Shown here one piece after another: positions 1 to 10,380 of a stretch of DNA of 64,000 nucleotides. Source of the DNA: Paramacrobiotus metropolitanus. Taxonomy: Eukaryota; Tardigrada; Eutardigrada; Parachela; Macrobiotidae. Every line of letters begins with the position of its first letter. Position 1 is the first letter of the stretch. Under the pieces are notes generated by a model that worked only from the letters and a program-made list of their open reading frames with translations, ran no database searches and had not been told where the DNA came from. Made by a program: the position numbers and the translations under genes. The stretch is from positions 310,001 to 374,000 of the forward strand of contig NW_026570261.1 of NCBI RefSeq assembly GCF_019649055.1, in the 5' to 3' direction.

Positions 1-250
1 AATAAATATATTAAATAAACATAATAAATAAACATAATAAATAAACATATTAAATAAATATATTAAATAAATATATTAAATAAATATATTATTAAATAAA
101 TATATTAATAATAAATCTATATTAATAAATATATTAATATAATAAATATACTAATAAGTATATTAATAAATATCTAAAATTAAAAATTAAATATTTAAAA
201 TTTAAAATTAAATTAATTAAATATATTAAAAGATAAATATATAAATATAA
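1..250. repeat. AT-rich low-complexity tract
   Basis: The first 250 bases are almost only A and T, built from degenerate units such as AATAAATATATT and AATAAACATA. There is no coding signal. It looks like expanded simple sequence continuing beyond the window edge. Confidence 0.85.
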
Positions 251-3200
251 ATATAGTCTGTATAATATCCAAAGGCATACACAAACTGACCACTGAAAGA
301 TCACTGATTAAAAGAAGGTAAAAGATGATTCCAAAAGACTAGAATAGCCATCAGATGAGCGATGGGCTGATGTTGTACATGTACGAGTATTTCCAACCTT
401 CACGAACCAAGACAGCTGAAAACAACTGACAATGAAGATGATTTTGCGACATTCTTGAACCCAGCAAACAGGAAGACCGACAAAAAAACGAGTACGAGTA
501 TTTAGTTAAGTATACTTCTGTAGCTGTTCAATTCGAATTGTAATATTCAGCTGTGTTTCGGAATCTCGGGGCATCGAATAAAATCCGGTTAGGGATGGCT
601 TGGTCAGCTTTCGAAAATTCTGCCCCGAACTGGTCAGAAACTGGCAGTTACAAGGTTACCAGCTTAGACACGTTTTTTTCTGCTGTAATTTCTAGAGCAG
701 GCGGATCACTGCCCATTATCTGGAGATATCAGCTGACCTATTGTTGTGATGTATGTACTTGTAGCGGCGGCGTATACCTTATTAATACGACTGCCCGCTA
801 CGGAGCCAACCAGGCAAGTAAACTCTGAGCATGCACAACAACAACACTGGACATTTACTATCCCGTTGCTACGGCGCACTATCCTCAGGACATCTTTTCA
901 AATTCACGAGATACTCGTACAACCTTTGTACGAGTACTTACATGCACTACAAATTTCGAGAGCCGGCGGATCATTGTCCATTTACCCCATGTCCATGTAT
1001 CTGGAGATATCAGCTGACCTATTGTGGCCACTGGGGGGCAATCAGACCTGTGACGGGTTTGTAGCAAAAAAATAGGGCCTCATGGGTAATGTCACCACGG
1101 CCGGCATTGCACAATCAAGAATTGAAAAACAACCAAAATCACCAATAGCATCAAGTTTGTCCGTTCCCGGTAAAGTTCCTAAAACCGATTGTAGCATTTT
1201 TGTACTGCACTGAGAGCTACGTGGGCGCTGTTTTTTTTTAACTACTAGCAAACCCCCTTAGTTCCCAAAATTTGTGTTACATAGACTGTCATAGAGTACC
1301 TCGTATATTATCTATACGGCTGCCGTTCTTTTATCGAGTTATATGCCCAGGTGTGCACTCGCAACCGCAAATCTTTGGTAGACCTGCCCGCATACTATTA
1401 GAATAAATACGGTAACCCAGTTTTCCATGCATCTGATCAGCGTGAGACTGTAAATAAGAATTATCGTCTTGTCTCCGGGATACCCGGTTCGCCAGGTAGC
1501 ACTTTTTTGAAGTGTGTTGTGCAGACCCGAGACGTGACGGGGACAGTATGTTTAAGTAGAGTTATCGCGCAATGTTTGACGTTAATTGGTACGTCCGGAG
1601 TACGTAGACTACGTAAAATTACAACGAAATTGTTACAATTAAAACGCATCCGTCCTGGCTCCGTATTTTGACGGTGCTCGGCACATCTAATCCATGAATG
1701 CCTTATTACGAAATCGAACCGGGATAGTCGCTTAAAAAAAATTGTTTCGTCGGATTCGTCTGTTAATAAAAAAAGTGGGCTCGGTAGAGTATATGTGGAG
1801 ATTTGTGCTTAAGGAAAGTGGTAACCGTATAGCATACTTTCAGGCGATCCCAAGAGTTGTAAAATTCTCTATTATTTTGCAGTTGTAAACATAAATACAA
1901 ATTTATTGTTCAAACTACAATCGCCTGTATCAGGGCTATTGGTTGCAAATGGACGCATACAATATTCACAGACGTGGACGAGGACTTACTTTGCATAAAC
2001 TTTATCCAGAGCCCACAGGTTTGATTGCCCAACGGAATCAACAGGAAAGGATAGGAAATCATTGTATTAGAAATTATTTCAAAGAGATAAGCATTCCCTT
2101 AACAACGATTCTTTCGATAACATTAGATTATAAGTGTTTCTATCCCTGTCGCAAGTCAGCAAAAATCTGTCGTGTTCCCCGAAAATGCTGCCACGAACGC
2201 CATCGTGCAAGCTTTGGTTCTTTCGCAACCTTTGTCTCAGTGGATGGTGCCGGTGGGATGCTGCTTGATAACGCACGGTCCGCATTTTGCACCAGTTTGC
2301 CGTCCGTTTTGAGCACCTACTCAATCTCTTTCTTCAATGCACCCAGTTTCCGATGTTCAGCGTTTACAATGTTCAAGTCTGACACTGTATGATTTCATAA
2401 ACTGTCAATTTACAACAAAGTCGAGAAACGGTAAAGTGTTTGACGGCAGTCTGCTATGCAACGGTTAAAGCCAACGGTTAAGGTTATTATGAATGGCATT
2501 TTGGGCATTTTTGGCTTCCGTAAATGCTTCCCAGCAAACAATACCACAGAGAATCCAGTTCGTGGAAAGGTCATGCCCGAAGCATGGACTTGTAATCACT
2601 TGTAATGTCCGTCATTGACCGCTGTGGTTCGGTTACAAACCCTTACCTAAAGAAATCGGCTGGTAATCTCGAACAATGCCAGAGGCGATTCCATATAACA
2701 ATACGACTCGGCAACAACGTCTTGAACTCCGAGGACACACTGAAGGATTAAGTGGGATAACCGGCACGTGCGCTGTTTGAAAAAGCGCTTGCGTTCCTTT
2801 ATAAACCGGTGTTTCGCATTATCCCTTTGAGGGAAACTATCGCACTGTACTTCCGTTTAACAGCCGAAATACGAAAACTTTGGGCTGCTGTACTTGAGTC
2901 TGTTTCAGGCAACACCAGATTGCCCAGCGCATGAGGGACCATCCATGCCCCGTGTGGAACGAAATTACCCAGAAACCTATCGTCTACACCTCCCCGAAAT
3001 TCTTCACCGCAGCACTGAAAACTGTGGAATGGGAAAAGCTGTTGTCACTTCAGAAAATGGGGAGAAAGTTCGTTTAGTTGATTTTTTATTAGTCTAATTC
3101 ATTTCGTCTGTTTACAGGTACCACGGTTGCGATTCAGTTAATATCACACTTAAAGATTACGTGCGAAAGTGTTCTTTCTTACCTTTTTTCCACGGTTTTA

Positions 3201-3736
3201 TTTCAAATTTTTGAAAATTTGTGATTTAACAATAATTAATGTGTGTGGGTGTATGCATCAACGCCAGCGCGATCGCCTCCCTACCTTTTTCCAAAAATTA
3301 ATAAAATTAACGTATCGCAACCGTACAGAGCACTGGTTTTTGTGCTGCTTTCTTTTGCATGGTGCCATAAAATAATTTCATGTTTTTATTCTATAACCGC
3401 TTATTTCCTGTTGTGTTCTATCCATGTTGTTCTGCTGTCTGAAGCCTAGAGGGGGCAACCGCTCCGTTGCAAGGACAATAAACTTCGTTATTATTATTAT
3501 TGCAAATTACTATCGCATGGTTATATAACTCCGAACAGCAACACGCACTGACACGGGTATATTACCATTTTTTCTGGTGGCGCTGAATGGCGCCAGCTGT
3601 AAGAGTGTGGGAAGATCACGGCCCAAATGCAGTTCTTTTACCAATACGAGGACTTCTGTCCAGATCCTGTCGGCACGTGGATGGTCAACGCCGTATTTTT
3701 ATTTAATCACAGACGAAGCCAGACCACCGATCTGGT
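251..3736. other. Intergenic stretch without a supported gene
   Basis: I see no recognisable gene here. The longest open frame, about 150 codons from 1943 on the plus strand, has no recognisable domain, no hydrophobic segment and no splice context. The reverse strand at about 2150-2390 reads as charged, vaguely coding-like sequence but contains stops. The right part (about 3440-3505) carries a LINE-like 3' tail, listed separately. Confidence 0.5.
3440..3505 (+). mobile_element. 3' tail of a non-LTR (LINE) retrotransposon, fragment
   Basis: A stretch of 3'-UTR character ends in AAGGACAATAAACTTCG followed directly by a run of TTA units (TTATTATTATTATT). A polyadenylation-like AATAAA placed just before a short 3' microsatellite is the usual 3' signature of LINE families with simple-repeat tails. 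No reverse-transcriptase reading frame remains upstream, so this would be a 5'-truncated dead copy. The assignment rests on the tail alone. Confidence 0.45.
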
Positions 3737-4758
3737 TGGCCAGTGTCAAAACGCCGGCAGAATTTCCTGCCGGCAGAATTTTTGTCTGGTCAAAACGCCG
3801 GCCAAATTTCCGGTGGTCAAAACGCCGGCAGAATTTTTTTAACATTTTGAACTCAAGTATAGTCAAATTAAAATAATAAAGAAATATTACCTGACACACA
3901 GTGTATGTACGAATATTATTACACACACTTAAATAAGTGCAATATCTTTATCGGCTGTCACATTATTTGGCACGTTTTTGGTGTTGCATTGACAGCTTGC
4001 ATAGAAAGCTCGGAAGAGAACAAAAAGGACATACAGGGTAACCAAAGGGAAGAGACAATCAAGGTTTTAAAAAAATGCCACTGCGGCAATGACACCGAAA
4101 TGTGAGCTAGTCTGGTCCCTTGTGAATCGTATCGTATCGTATCGTATCGTATTGTTTCGAGTCGTTTTTGAATCGTTTTGAATCCTAGATGAGTTAGAAC
4201 TTCTGAGTCTATACTGGCACAGCTGACTCCCGTGAGGGAATTTCCACGCGCAGACGCAAAAAAACAGCGTTCGTCGATGCATTTAACGGCAGAAAATTAT
4301 TGGTCGCGCATCGCAACCGCCGCTGCGATTTGATACTAAGAAGTGATAGCTTTTCTTGTTGTTTTGCTAGTAGCCTAATTATGATTCACTGAATACAGTG
4401 TATCTGTACATTTAATGTGTTGACCCTTTCCGTAACTCCGTAAAACAAATACAAGTAAATTCGGTAAACAAATTTACGCACAAGAGAATTCTGTTTCTAC
4501 ACGCTGTCAATGCCAAAGTACTAAATCGTGCCGCTAAAGATACTTACCTATGTGATTGTAAGTACAGAATCCACAATTCTTTGTTATACACGTACATCGC
4601 ATGGCAAGTATACCTCGAGGCAGGTAATATTATTTTGTATTTGTAATTTTGGCTGTCAGTTGAAAATGTTAAAAAAATTCTGCCGGCGTTTTGACCACCG
4701 GAAATTCGGCCGGCATTTTGACCAGACAAAAATTCTGCCGGCGTTTTGACACTGGCCA
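3737..4758. mobile_element. Foldback-like inverted-repeat element with 6-bp target duplication
   Basis: The ends are inverted copies of about 100 bp that begin TGGCCAGTGTCAAAACGCC. Each arm carries three spaced copies of the unit TCAAAACGCCGGCAGAATTT (with small changes), and the left arm has one extra partial unit. TCTGGT at 3731-3736 and again at 4759-4764 flanks the element as a 6-bp target-site duplication. The interior (about 800 bp) has no transposase frame; it contains five ATCGT units in tandem at 4126-4150. Terminal arms made of short direct repeats resemble Foldback-type or other non-autonomous DNA transposons. Both arms still pair well, so the insertion is not ancient. Confidence 0.85.
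4126..4150. repeat. (ATCGT)5 microsatellite
   Basis: Five uninterrupted ATCGT units followed by decayed copies (ATTGT, TTCGA). It lies inside the inverted-repeat element at 3737-4758. Confidence 0.9.
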
Positions 4759-4764
4759 TCTGGT

Positions 4765-5326
4765 GGGTTTCACCCCTTGAATTCTTAACAGAAAAAATTT
4801 GGTGGCATCTTTAACACACTGAATACAAGGAGACTAATTTAGTAGACGTCAATGTGGCATACAAGTATAGCTTATTTTGTAACAAGAGTCCAAAGCAGGC
4901 TCACATTTCTAGAGCAGTTACGACCGACTACATTATTGAAGCATTGCGTGTTTAACCGCATTATTCGGGCACTTTTTATCATACATGCCTCGTGGCATAT
5001 AATAATGCAATGTTGCATTTAGCCGAGTTTAAAAATCTCTTCAGAGCTGTAGTATTATTTTTACTTTTGTGCACACAAACACATGAATTCAAAATATTTG
5101 CACAATCGTAACTGATAAAACAACCACAATTATCTCCGTTGACATCTAATTTGGATCTGGCAGGGTATGTGAAACAGCGGCGGCCTTTGCCTTCTTTAAG
5201 CTTAACAAGGTGCGCCGGTTCAGGAAACCGGAAGCTCTGCTTTCTCTGATCACCTTTGCATCGGAAATTTTGTTTCCCACTATTCGAGCAGAAAATGCAA
5301 TCATACTTGTAGCTGTGCACTACGGT
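4765..5326. other. Intergenic spacer between two inverted-repeat elements
   Basis: No gene is seen. The open frames here are short and lack domains. Confidence 0.5.
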
Positions 5327-5943
5327 GTCCGTTCATTTCGGAAACCATTCATGTCGGAGACCATTCATTTCGGAAATCGTGCATTTTGGAAACATTTTCT
5401 TCGGCTTTCTTATGCTTTTTTATGTTATTATTCAAATGACTCTTAGGTTTCTCAGGTTTTCTTAAGTTCTTAATTAGGCTTCTTAATTAGGGTTCTTAGT
5501 GAGGTGATTTTCTTAATGCGGTGGTATTATTCAAATGTTTTAGGCATCTTAGGTTTTCTTTAGTTTTTAATTAGGTTTCTTAATTAAAAGGCTTTCATAG
5601 GTTTCTTAGTTTTTCTTATGTTATTCTATATACTCTTTATTCACCTGTGGTACATCGTATTGTTACATAATCAAAAAACTTCACAATTTTACAACATTAA
5701 AACTTCGTTTAACTTTTCTGCTCCTTCCATGCATTGTTCCCAAAACTGAGGCCGCGTTCCCCCGCTGTATGTTATTCTTGCTTTTTTATTAACTTTCTTA
5801 GGTTATCTTATATTTTTATGTTTTCTTACGCGATTCTCATCTTTTCTTTCGCTTTCTTTCTGGTTTCGAAATTTTTGGTTTCCGAAACGAATGGTTTCCG
5901 AAATGAATGGTTTTTGAAATGAACGATTGCCGAAATGATAGGG
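5327..5943. mobile_element. Second foldback-like element with tandem subrepeats in its arms
   Basis: The left arm (about 5327-5395) holds direct repeats of the unit CATTCATTTCGGAAACC, with variants. The right arm (about 5865-5943) holds the same unit in reverse orientation, GGTTTCCGAAATGAATG, again several times. The interior is T-rich with repeated CTTAGGTTTCTTA-like words and no coding frame. Outer borders are approximate because I see no clear target-site duplication. The architecture (inverted arms built of short tandem repeats) is that of the element at 3737-4758, but the unit sequence is different. Confidence 0.65.
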
Positions 5944-6401
5944 TGCCTGCACTGCACAGTATACGGCTTTCACATCATCCTACAACCAGCCGGATACTTA
6001 CTCCCTACTTTAAAGGTCTTCTTGTCACAGCCTCCAGGAAATCTAATTTAATTTTGCTTTACATCCGCTCTGCCTTTATTATCAATTTCTTGAAGCGCAC
6101 AAGAAAGGCGGCTCGTTAAGAGTCGCTTCGATGCCTATGAATGGTAAAAGCTAAGCATTCTTCGAATAATCTTTAAAACTGGCAGCATCTCGTGCCGCTC
6201 GATGCTATGCAAAAGTATCTAGAGTACAGAGGGAATAGTTATTGTGGCAGTCCTGTTACTTCCATAACATTATAGACACCCTATTTGCTTAGACAGGCAT
6301 GTAGAAACTTATGCATATCACATAACTGAAGCCTGCTCGTAGAGTATAATACAGACTACAGATAAGTTTTGAAAACGTAATACGGTAAAGCTCGTGGTGT
6401 G
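5944..6401. other. Upstream region of the intronless GPCR gene
   Basis: No gene is seen. It presumably holds the 5' UTR and promoter of the GPCR starting at 6402. I cannot point to a defined promoter element. Confidence 0.4.
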
Positions 6402-7415
6402 ATGGCGGCAAATTCTACGCACAATTTCTTGTTCGGTTTCGGTAATTCAACTTATCCACCTGTGCAGTCCGGTAACAGCAGTACGGGAAGTTTTTCCCTT
6501 GCCGGATTGATGACTATTGTGGCATCCCTCGCTGCTTTTTTCGTTAACTGTGGAGTTATTGTGGTTATGGCCAAAAGTCGATATCAACGCGTTCCTTTTG
6601 ATGCGTACATCATCCTACTGCTCTCCAGTAATGCTCTCTACGTGGCCGTCGAAGGGCCATTGAAAATCGTAACCCTGCCGTACTCATACTGGCCGATCGG
6701 ATATTCGGCGTGCACTTTGCATATCTATTTCATTAATGTTGTCGGTGCCATTATTGTCCAGACTCATCTTCTGATAAGTCTGACGCGTGTCTGGGCGTTT
6801 TTTTGGCCTACATCTTTCCGTGAGCGCCACACCTTAACATGTGCTTTATCTATCTGCGTGGCAACCGTTATTTACGTTCATATAATATTACTGCCAGGAT
6901 TGATCTTGGAGGCTATGTATTACCGAATCCCCGCGAAAAAAGGCTGTTGGTTGGACACCCGATCACAAGTTATCTGGTCCACGATCAAATCCATCGTACT
7001 TTTTACGATACCCAAGGTTTTCATTCTCGTCTGTTACCCTTTTCTGCTGTGGAAGATTGTGAAAGAACGAGTCAAATTACGACCCGTAATGCCATCCGGT
7101 GATAATGCGATTCCGAGAAAAGAACTGTCTGTTCAAGAAAATTCACTACACAGACATGCTCACCAGAGGAAAGGCCGGTCGCGACCGTTCTTAGCGGTGA
7201 CTTTACTCACGCTGTCTGTCGTCATTTGCTGGATTCCGTCTCTCTTCTACTACAACATGGCGATGGTCATTTCGGCAGAAATAATGGAAACATTCCATAC
7301 GGTAGCTGACATTCTATTTGCGCTGCAGCCATTACTGGATGCGATAATTTTTTGCCTGAGTTTTCGGGACCTTGGTGAGAAACTTTTGTTGTTACAAAAA
7401 ATGTGGAAGTGCTGA
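6402..7415 (+). CDS. Rhodopsin-like (class A) G-protein-coupled receptor, single exon
   Basis: A 337-residue intronless receptor with seven hydrophobic segments: about residues 31-57, 66-90, 103-135, 145-170, 194-220, 262-288 and 300-322. The N-terminus has several N-glycosylation sequons (NST, NSS). Class A landmarks are present but altered. The segment after TM3 reads SLTRVWAFF where D/ERY is usual, TM6 has CWIP (the CWxP switch), and TM7 has PLLDAIIF in place of NPxxY. The start is the ATG at 6402; an in-frame GTG sits just before it. The ligand cannot be inferred. Orphan receptors of this type are common in tardigrade lineage-specific expansions. Receptor status is secure, subfamily unknown. 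Confidence 0.85.
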   Translation: MAANSTHNFLFGFGNSTYPPVQSGNSSTGSFSLAGLMTIVASLAAFFVNCGVIVVMAKSRYQRVPFDAYIILLLSSNALYVAVEGPLKIVTLPYSYWPIGYSACTLHIYFINVVGAIIVQTHLLISLTRVWAFFWPTSFRERHTLTCALSICVATVIYVHIILLPGLILEAMYYRIPAKKGCWLDTRSQVIWSTIKSIVLFTIPKVFILVCYPFLLWKIVKERVKLRPVMPSGDNAIPRKELSVQENSLHRHAHQRKGRSRPFLAVTLLTLSVVICWIPSLFYYNMAMVISAEIMETFHTVADILFALQPLLDAIIFCLSFRDLGEKLLLLQKMWKC

Positions 7416-7465
7416 TCGAAGACTTGCCCGGACTGATTCGCTTGAGACAACTTCGGGTAGGTAGG

Positions 7466-7636
7466 TACAGCTTAGGACAAAAAAGACGCATAACCCCACA
7501 CCCAGATATCCGTACGCATGTGGCAAGTGCACTTGTACGACAACCGGATATTTTAGCTGAGCCGTACAGCGCACTGCGCTGCATGCGTTCGGAATGCTGT
7601 GGGTGGGATTCTGCGTCTTTTTTGTCCTAGGCTGTA
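7466..7636. mobile_element. Small MITE with TA target duplication
   Basis: Inverted ends of about 40 bp: the left begins TACAGCTTAGGACAAAAAAG and the right ends in the complement of TACAGCCTAGGACAAAAAAG. The matching arms run on through GACGCA and CCCACACCC-like sequence. Both outer borders are TA, so the element proper is about 167 bp with a TA duplication, as for Tc1/mariner-derived MITEs. It has no coding capacity and lies 50 bp after the GPCR stop codon. Confidence 0.75.
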
Positions 7637-9187
7637 AGTATAAGAATAAGCAAGTATAAGAAAGGCAGTGTACGAAAGAAAGTATAAGTACTGAATTCCG
7701 TAACATAATGAATGGCTGGAAAGTAACGATCGATCATCATCGAATAACGCTTCTTACGTAATTGCACAAAGCAACACTATTCCCAGATTAAAGCGTGCAA
7801 AAGGGCATTTTTTTAGTTAACTGTATACAAGGAATAATTTTTTGTATGATAATGCTCCTAGTGAAAAATCAGAATGTTTTGAATTTACATCCGGTGACGG
7901 GGCCCTGGTCAGTTAAACAATTTCTGGAATGCCTAATGCCAGTACCCAAGAATAAAATGTCATGGAGGAGACCTGTAAAGAATTGTTACACCTAAAAGAT
8001 TTTATTTTGCGTTTCAGGTTACCTCGCTTCACCTTGGTGCTGAAAATCCGCGGCATTAGTACCACTAACAAGATCGCTTTCTACAACAACCTTGCTTATG
8101 GCATGGCTCTGGATAAATCTGGCGCAAGCAAATCTGCAATTTCCGAACTCGCGTAACGAGCACAAGCAAATTGTTTAACGCTTATGTACCTACGGAGCCT
8201 TTTTCACTATCCGAAGGAGTCATATATATGCTGCTGATGTTAATGGAAGCATCAAGTTTTTGCCTATCACAAAATAAGTACGTGTCTGGCTCTGACTTAA
8301 TAGATTGGATTGTTTGATTTAACACCATTCACTGATGTTTGGCAATTGGCTGTGCTAACTTCTCTACACTATTATCGAAAGCGTTTCACGGTAAAAATTT
8401 TTTCAGAGTTAGTCTTTTTTCCGTCTTGAACTGAGTCCTGTTGTCTTATTTTCTGCTCTTGCCCCTAGCCCACCTTAATTTGCTCGCTGTGTGTAACCGC
8501 TAATACCGTAATCCATGAACCGTCGAGATGACCTTGCGTTATGTTGTGCCATGCTGTCTGCTTGATTTACTGTATCAGGCAGCCGCTTACGGTGATTTCA
8601 GCGTCATGGATGGAAATGATCGCGTCATTCCATTGCGCAATTTCTATGGGTTCTTTCTTGGACAGTAAACTCTTTCTTTTGAAAGAAACGTGTTCCTCAT
8701 CTACGATCAACATCTAACTCTAGATTAATCTGCAATTCTTAATTTTCTAGGGATGCGTTAACGGTTATGACAAGGGCGCCGTAAATGTTGGTCAGTTTCT
8801 GGTTAGCATCGCTGCAGATCATGCCAGCCTTTCTCCCACAAACAGGCGGTAATAGCGGACAGACTAATTAATTATGAAGTATCTGTACGAGTACAGTAGG
8901 TTAACCACCCGTTACTCACGTACTAGAACCACATGCATTTAAACCGACTGTCGTTGCAAGTGTTGTGATCGTTCACTTCCTCCAGTGCAAGTCACCGGTT
9001 TCAGGAATAAACAGGAATTCTATCGGCAATCTATCGCTACCCGAAAGCCAAACCGAAACGTCCGTCGCCGATCAGGCGATTACAGTACATAAGCTCACGT
9101 CATCCTACTGTGAGGAGGAGCGGCCTCCCCGTAAACCCGCAGTCAGGTAGCTATTAAGTTATTTTGCTGTTTTTTGCTAGTGATTTC
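7637..9187. other. Intergenic stretch without a supported gene
   Basis: No gene is seen. Short open frames (for example near 7962-8156, plus) have no recognisable domain and no convincing splice partners. Confidence 0.45.
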
Positions 9188-9285
9188 TCCATCTACCAGA
9201 TCTTCGATCTGGTAGATTCTGCAGTTGCTAGCGATCGTCGTCTGAGTGATTTGCTGTCCTTTTGGCCCCGCAGCATTTTGCTGCG
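9188..9285. repeat. Two neighbouring perfect hairpins
   Basis: The first hairpin (about 9190-9216) pairs TCTACCAGATC with GATCTGGTAGA around a 3-nt loop. The second (about 9270-9290) pairs CCCGCAGCA with TGCTGCGGG around a 3-nt loop. They lie less than 60 bp apart and outside any gene. They could be parts of a degraded transposon end; no function is evident. Confidence 0.6.
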
Positions 9286-9614
9286 GGAGCTTCTGTAGTG
9301 TACTGTATTGTGGGTCGATAAAGTGTGCAGTTGTTTGTCGAGTGTTTCGTATATCTACGTAGCAGGCAGGCTCGCAGCATACAACGCTGCCCACTCAGCA
9401 GGATCAATCCCGTATTGGTCTCTGCCCGTGGATTCTTCCTAGATCCACCATCATACTACCATCACGCCGGCAATATGCTGGATTCTTAACATGAGTTATG
9501 TCAAACTAATTTGCTAAATGAATACAACAACGTTCTTCGCCATCGTCTGGAAGACTGGTGGTACTGGCGTACGTCTACATTGAATCCTGTCCACATATCG
9601 TCATTACGGGAAGG

Positions 9615-10380
9615 GATATCCAGACTGGTACGTAGGGCGATTCGAGAAACCCGGATCCAACAGTGGATCCGGGTGCGCAACTCTGGTTCCGTGTCCATTG
9701 TTTTTCGTCGGGCGATTCGACAACCCATTGGGGCGATTCAGCAAACCTTATTTTTAACAAATAGTTAACAACCTTAACATCATTTGTCATCATTTCATTT
9801 ATCTTATTTGCGTGTAATAAGAAGTCTTCAAAATGGACGAAGATCTTATATTTACAACAACTAAGCGTAATTAGATGGCGATTATTTATCGAGGTTATTA
9901 TCACACCCGCAAAGTTAACTCAAGGATGAGCAACAGTTACCTATACGAAGGGTTAATACAACAGCACCGGCACGGTATCGATATTTCTACGCTTAATGGT
10001 CGCAGGCAAACGTACTTGGATGTCACAACAAACATCTTTCTTGCCACTTTCCAGCTGAAGGACGGCAATATTTTCAACCGTTTTTATGAAGTCATATTAT
10101 TTCTCAGTTGTTATATAGTTTTTGCAGTTGTTATGAGGAAGGCTGATCGAGTAACTCATAACTTAACTGTAACAGTGTAACGAGGGAGAAACATTTAAAG
10201 TAAAATAATGGTTTGCTGAAACGCCCGTGTTCCACCGTTTGTCGAATCGCCCTGCCACTTGCGTAAAATGTATAGACTAAAAATACAATAAGCTTTTGTG
10301 AAGTTTAAGCCGTTGCGTACTATTGTTGTCGAATCGCCCTGTGAACCATCCAGACTACGTCTTAAAGACGACCGGTGCAA
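9615..10380. mobile_element. Probable inverted-repeat element carrying GGGCGATTCGACAA copies
   Basis: The word GGGCGATTCGACAA or a one-to-two-base variant occurs at about 9637, 9709 and 9731 on the plus strand and in reverse complement at about 10238 and 10328. CCAGACT-containing sequence lies near the outer copies on both sides. A perfect 11-bp hairpin (ACCCGGATCCA/TGGATCCGGGT) sits at 9650-9675. This arrangement fits a non-autonomous element with repeated motifs in its arms. Borders and target duplication are not resolved. Confidence 0.4.

Noticed and set aside
1943-2392. 149-codon open frame on the plus strand
   Set aside because: No domain, no hydrophobic segment and no splice context; composition resembles random open sequence.
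5400-5860. T-rich direct repeats considered as a CRISPR-like array
   Set aside because: The units are irregular, lack unique spacers of constant size, and lie inside a foldback element of a eukaryote.
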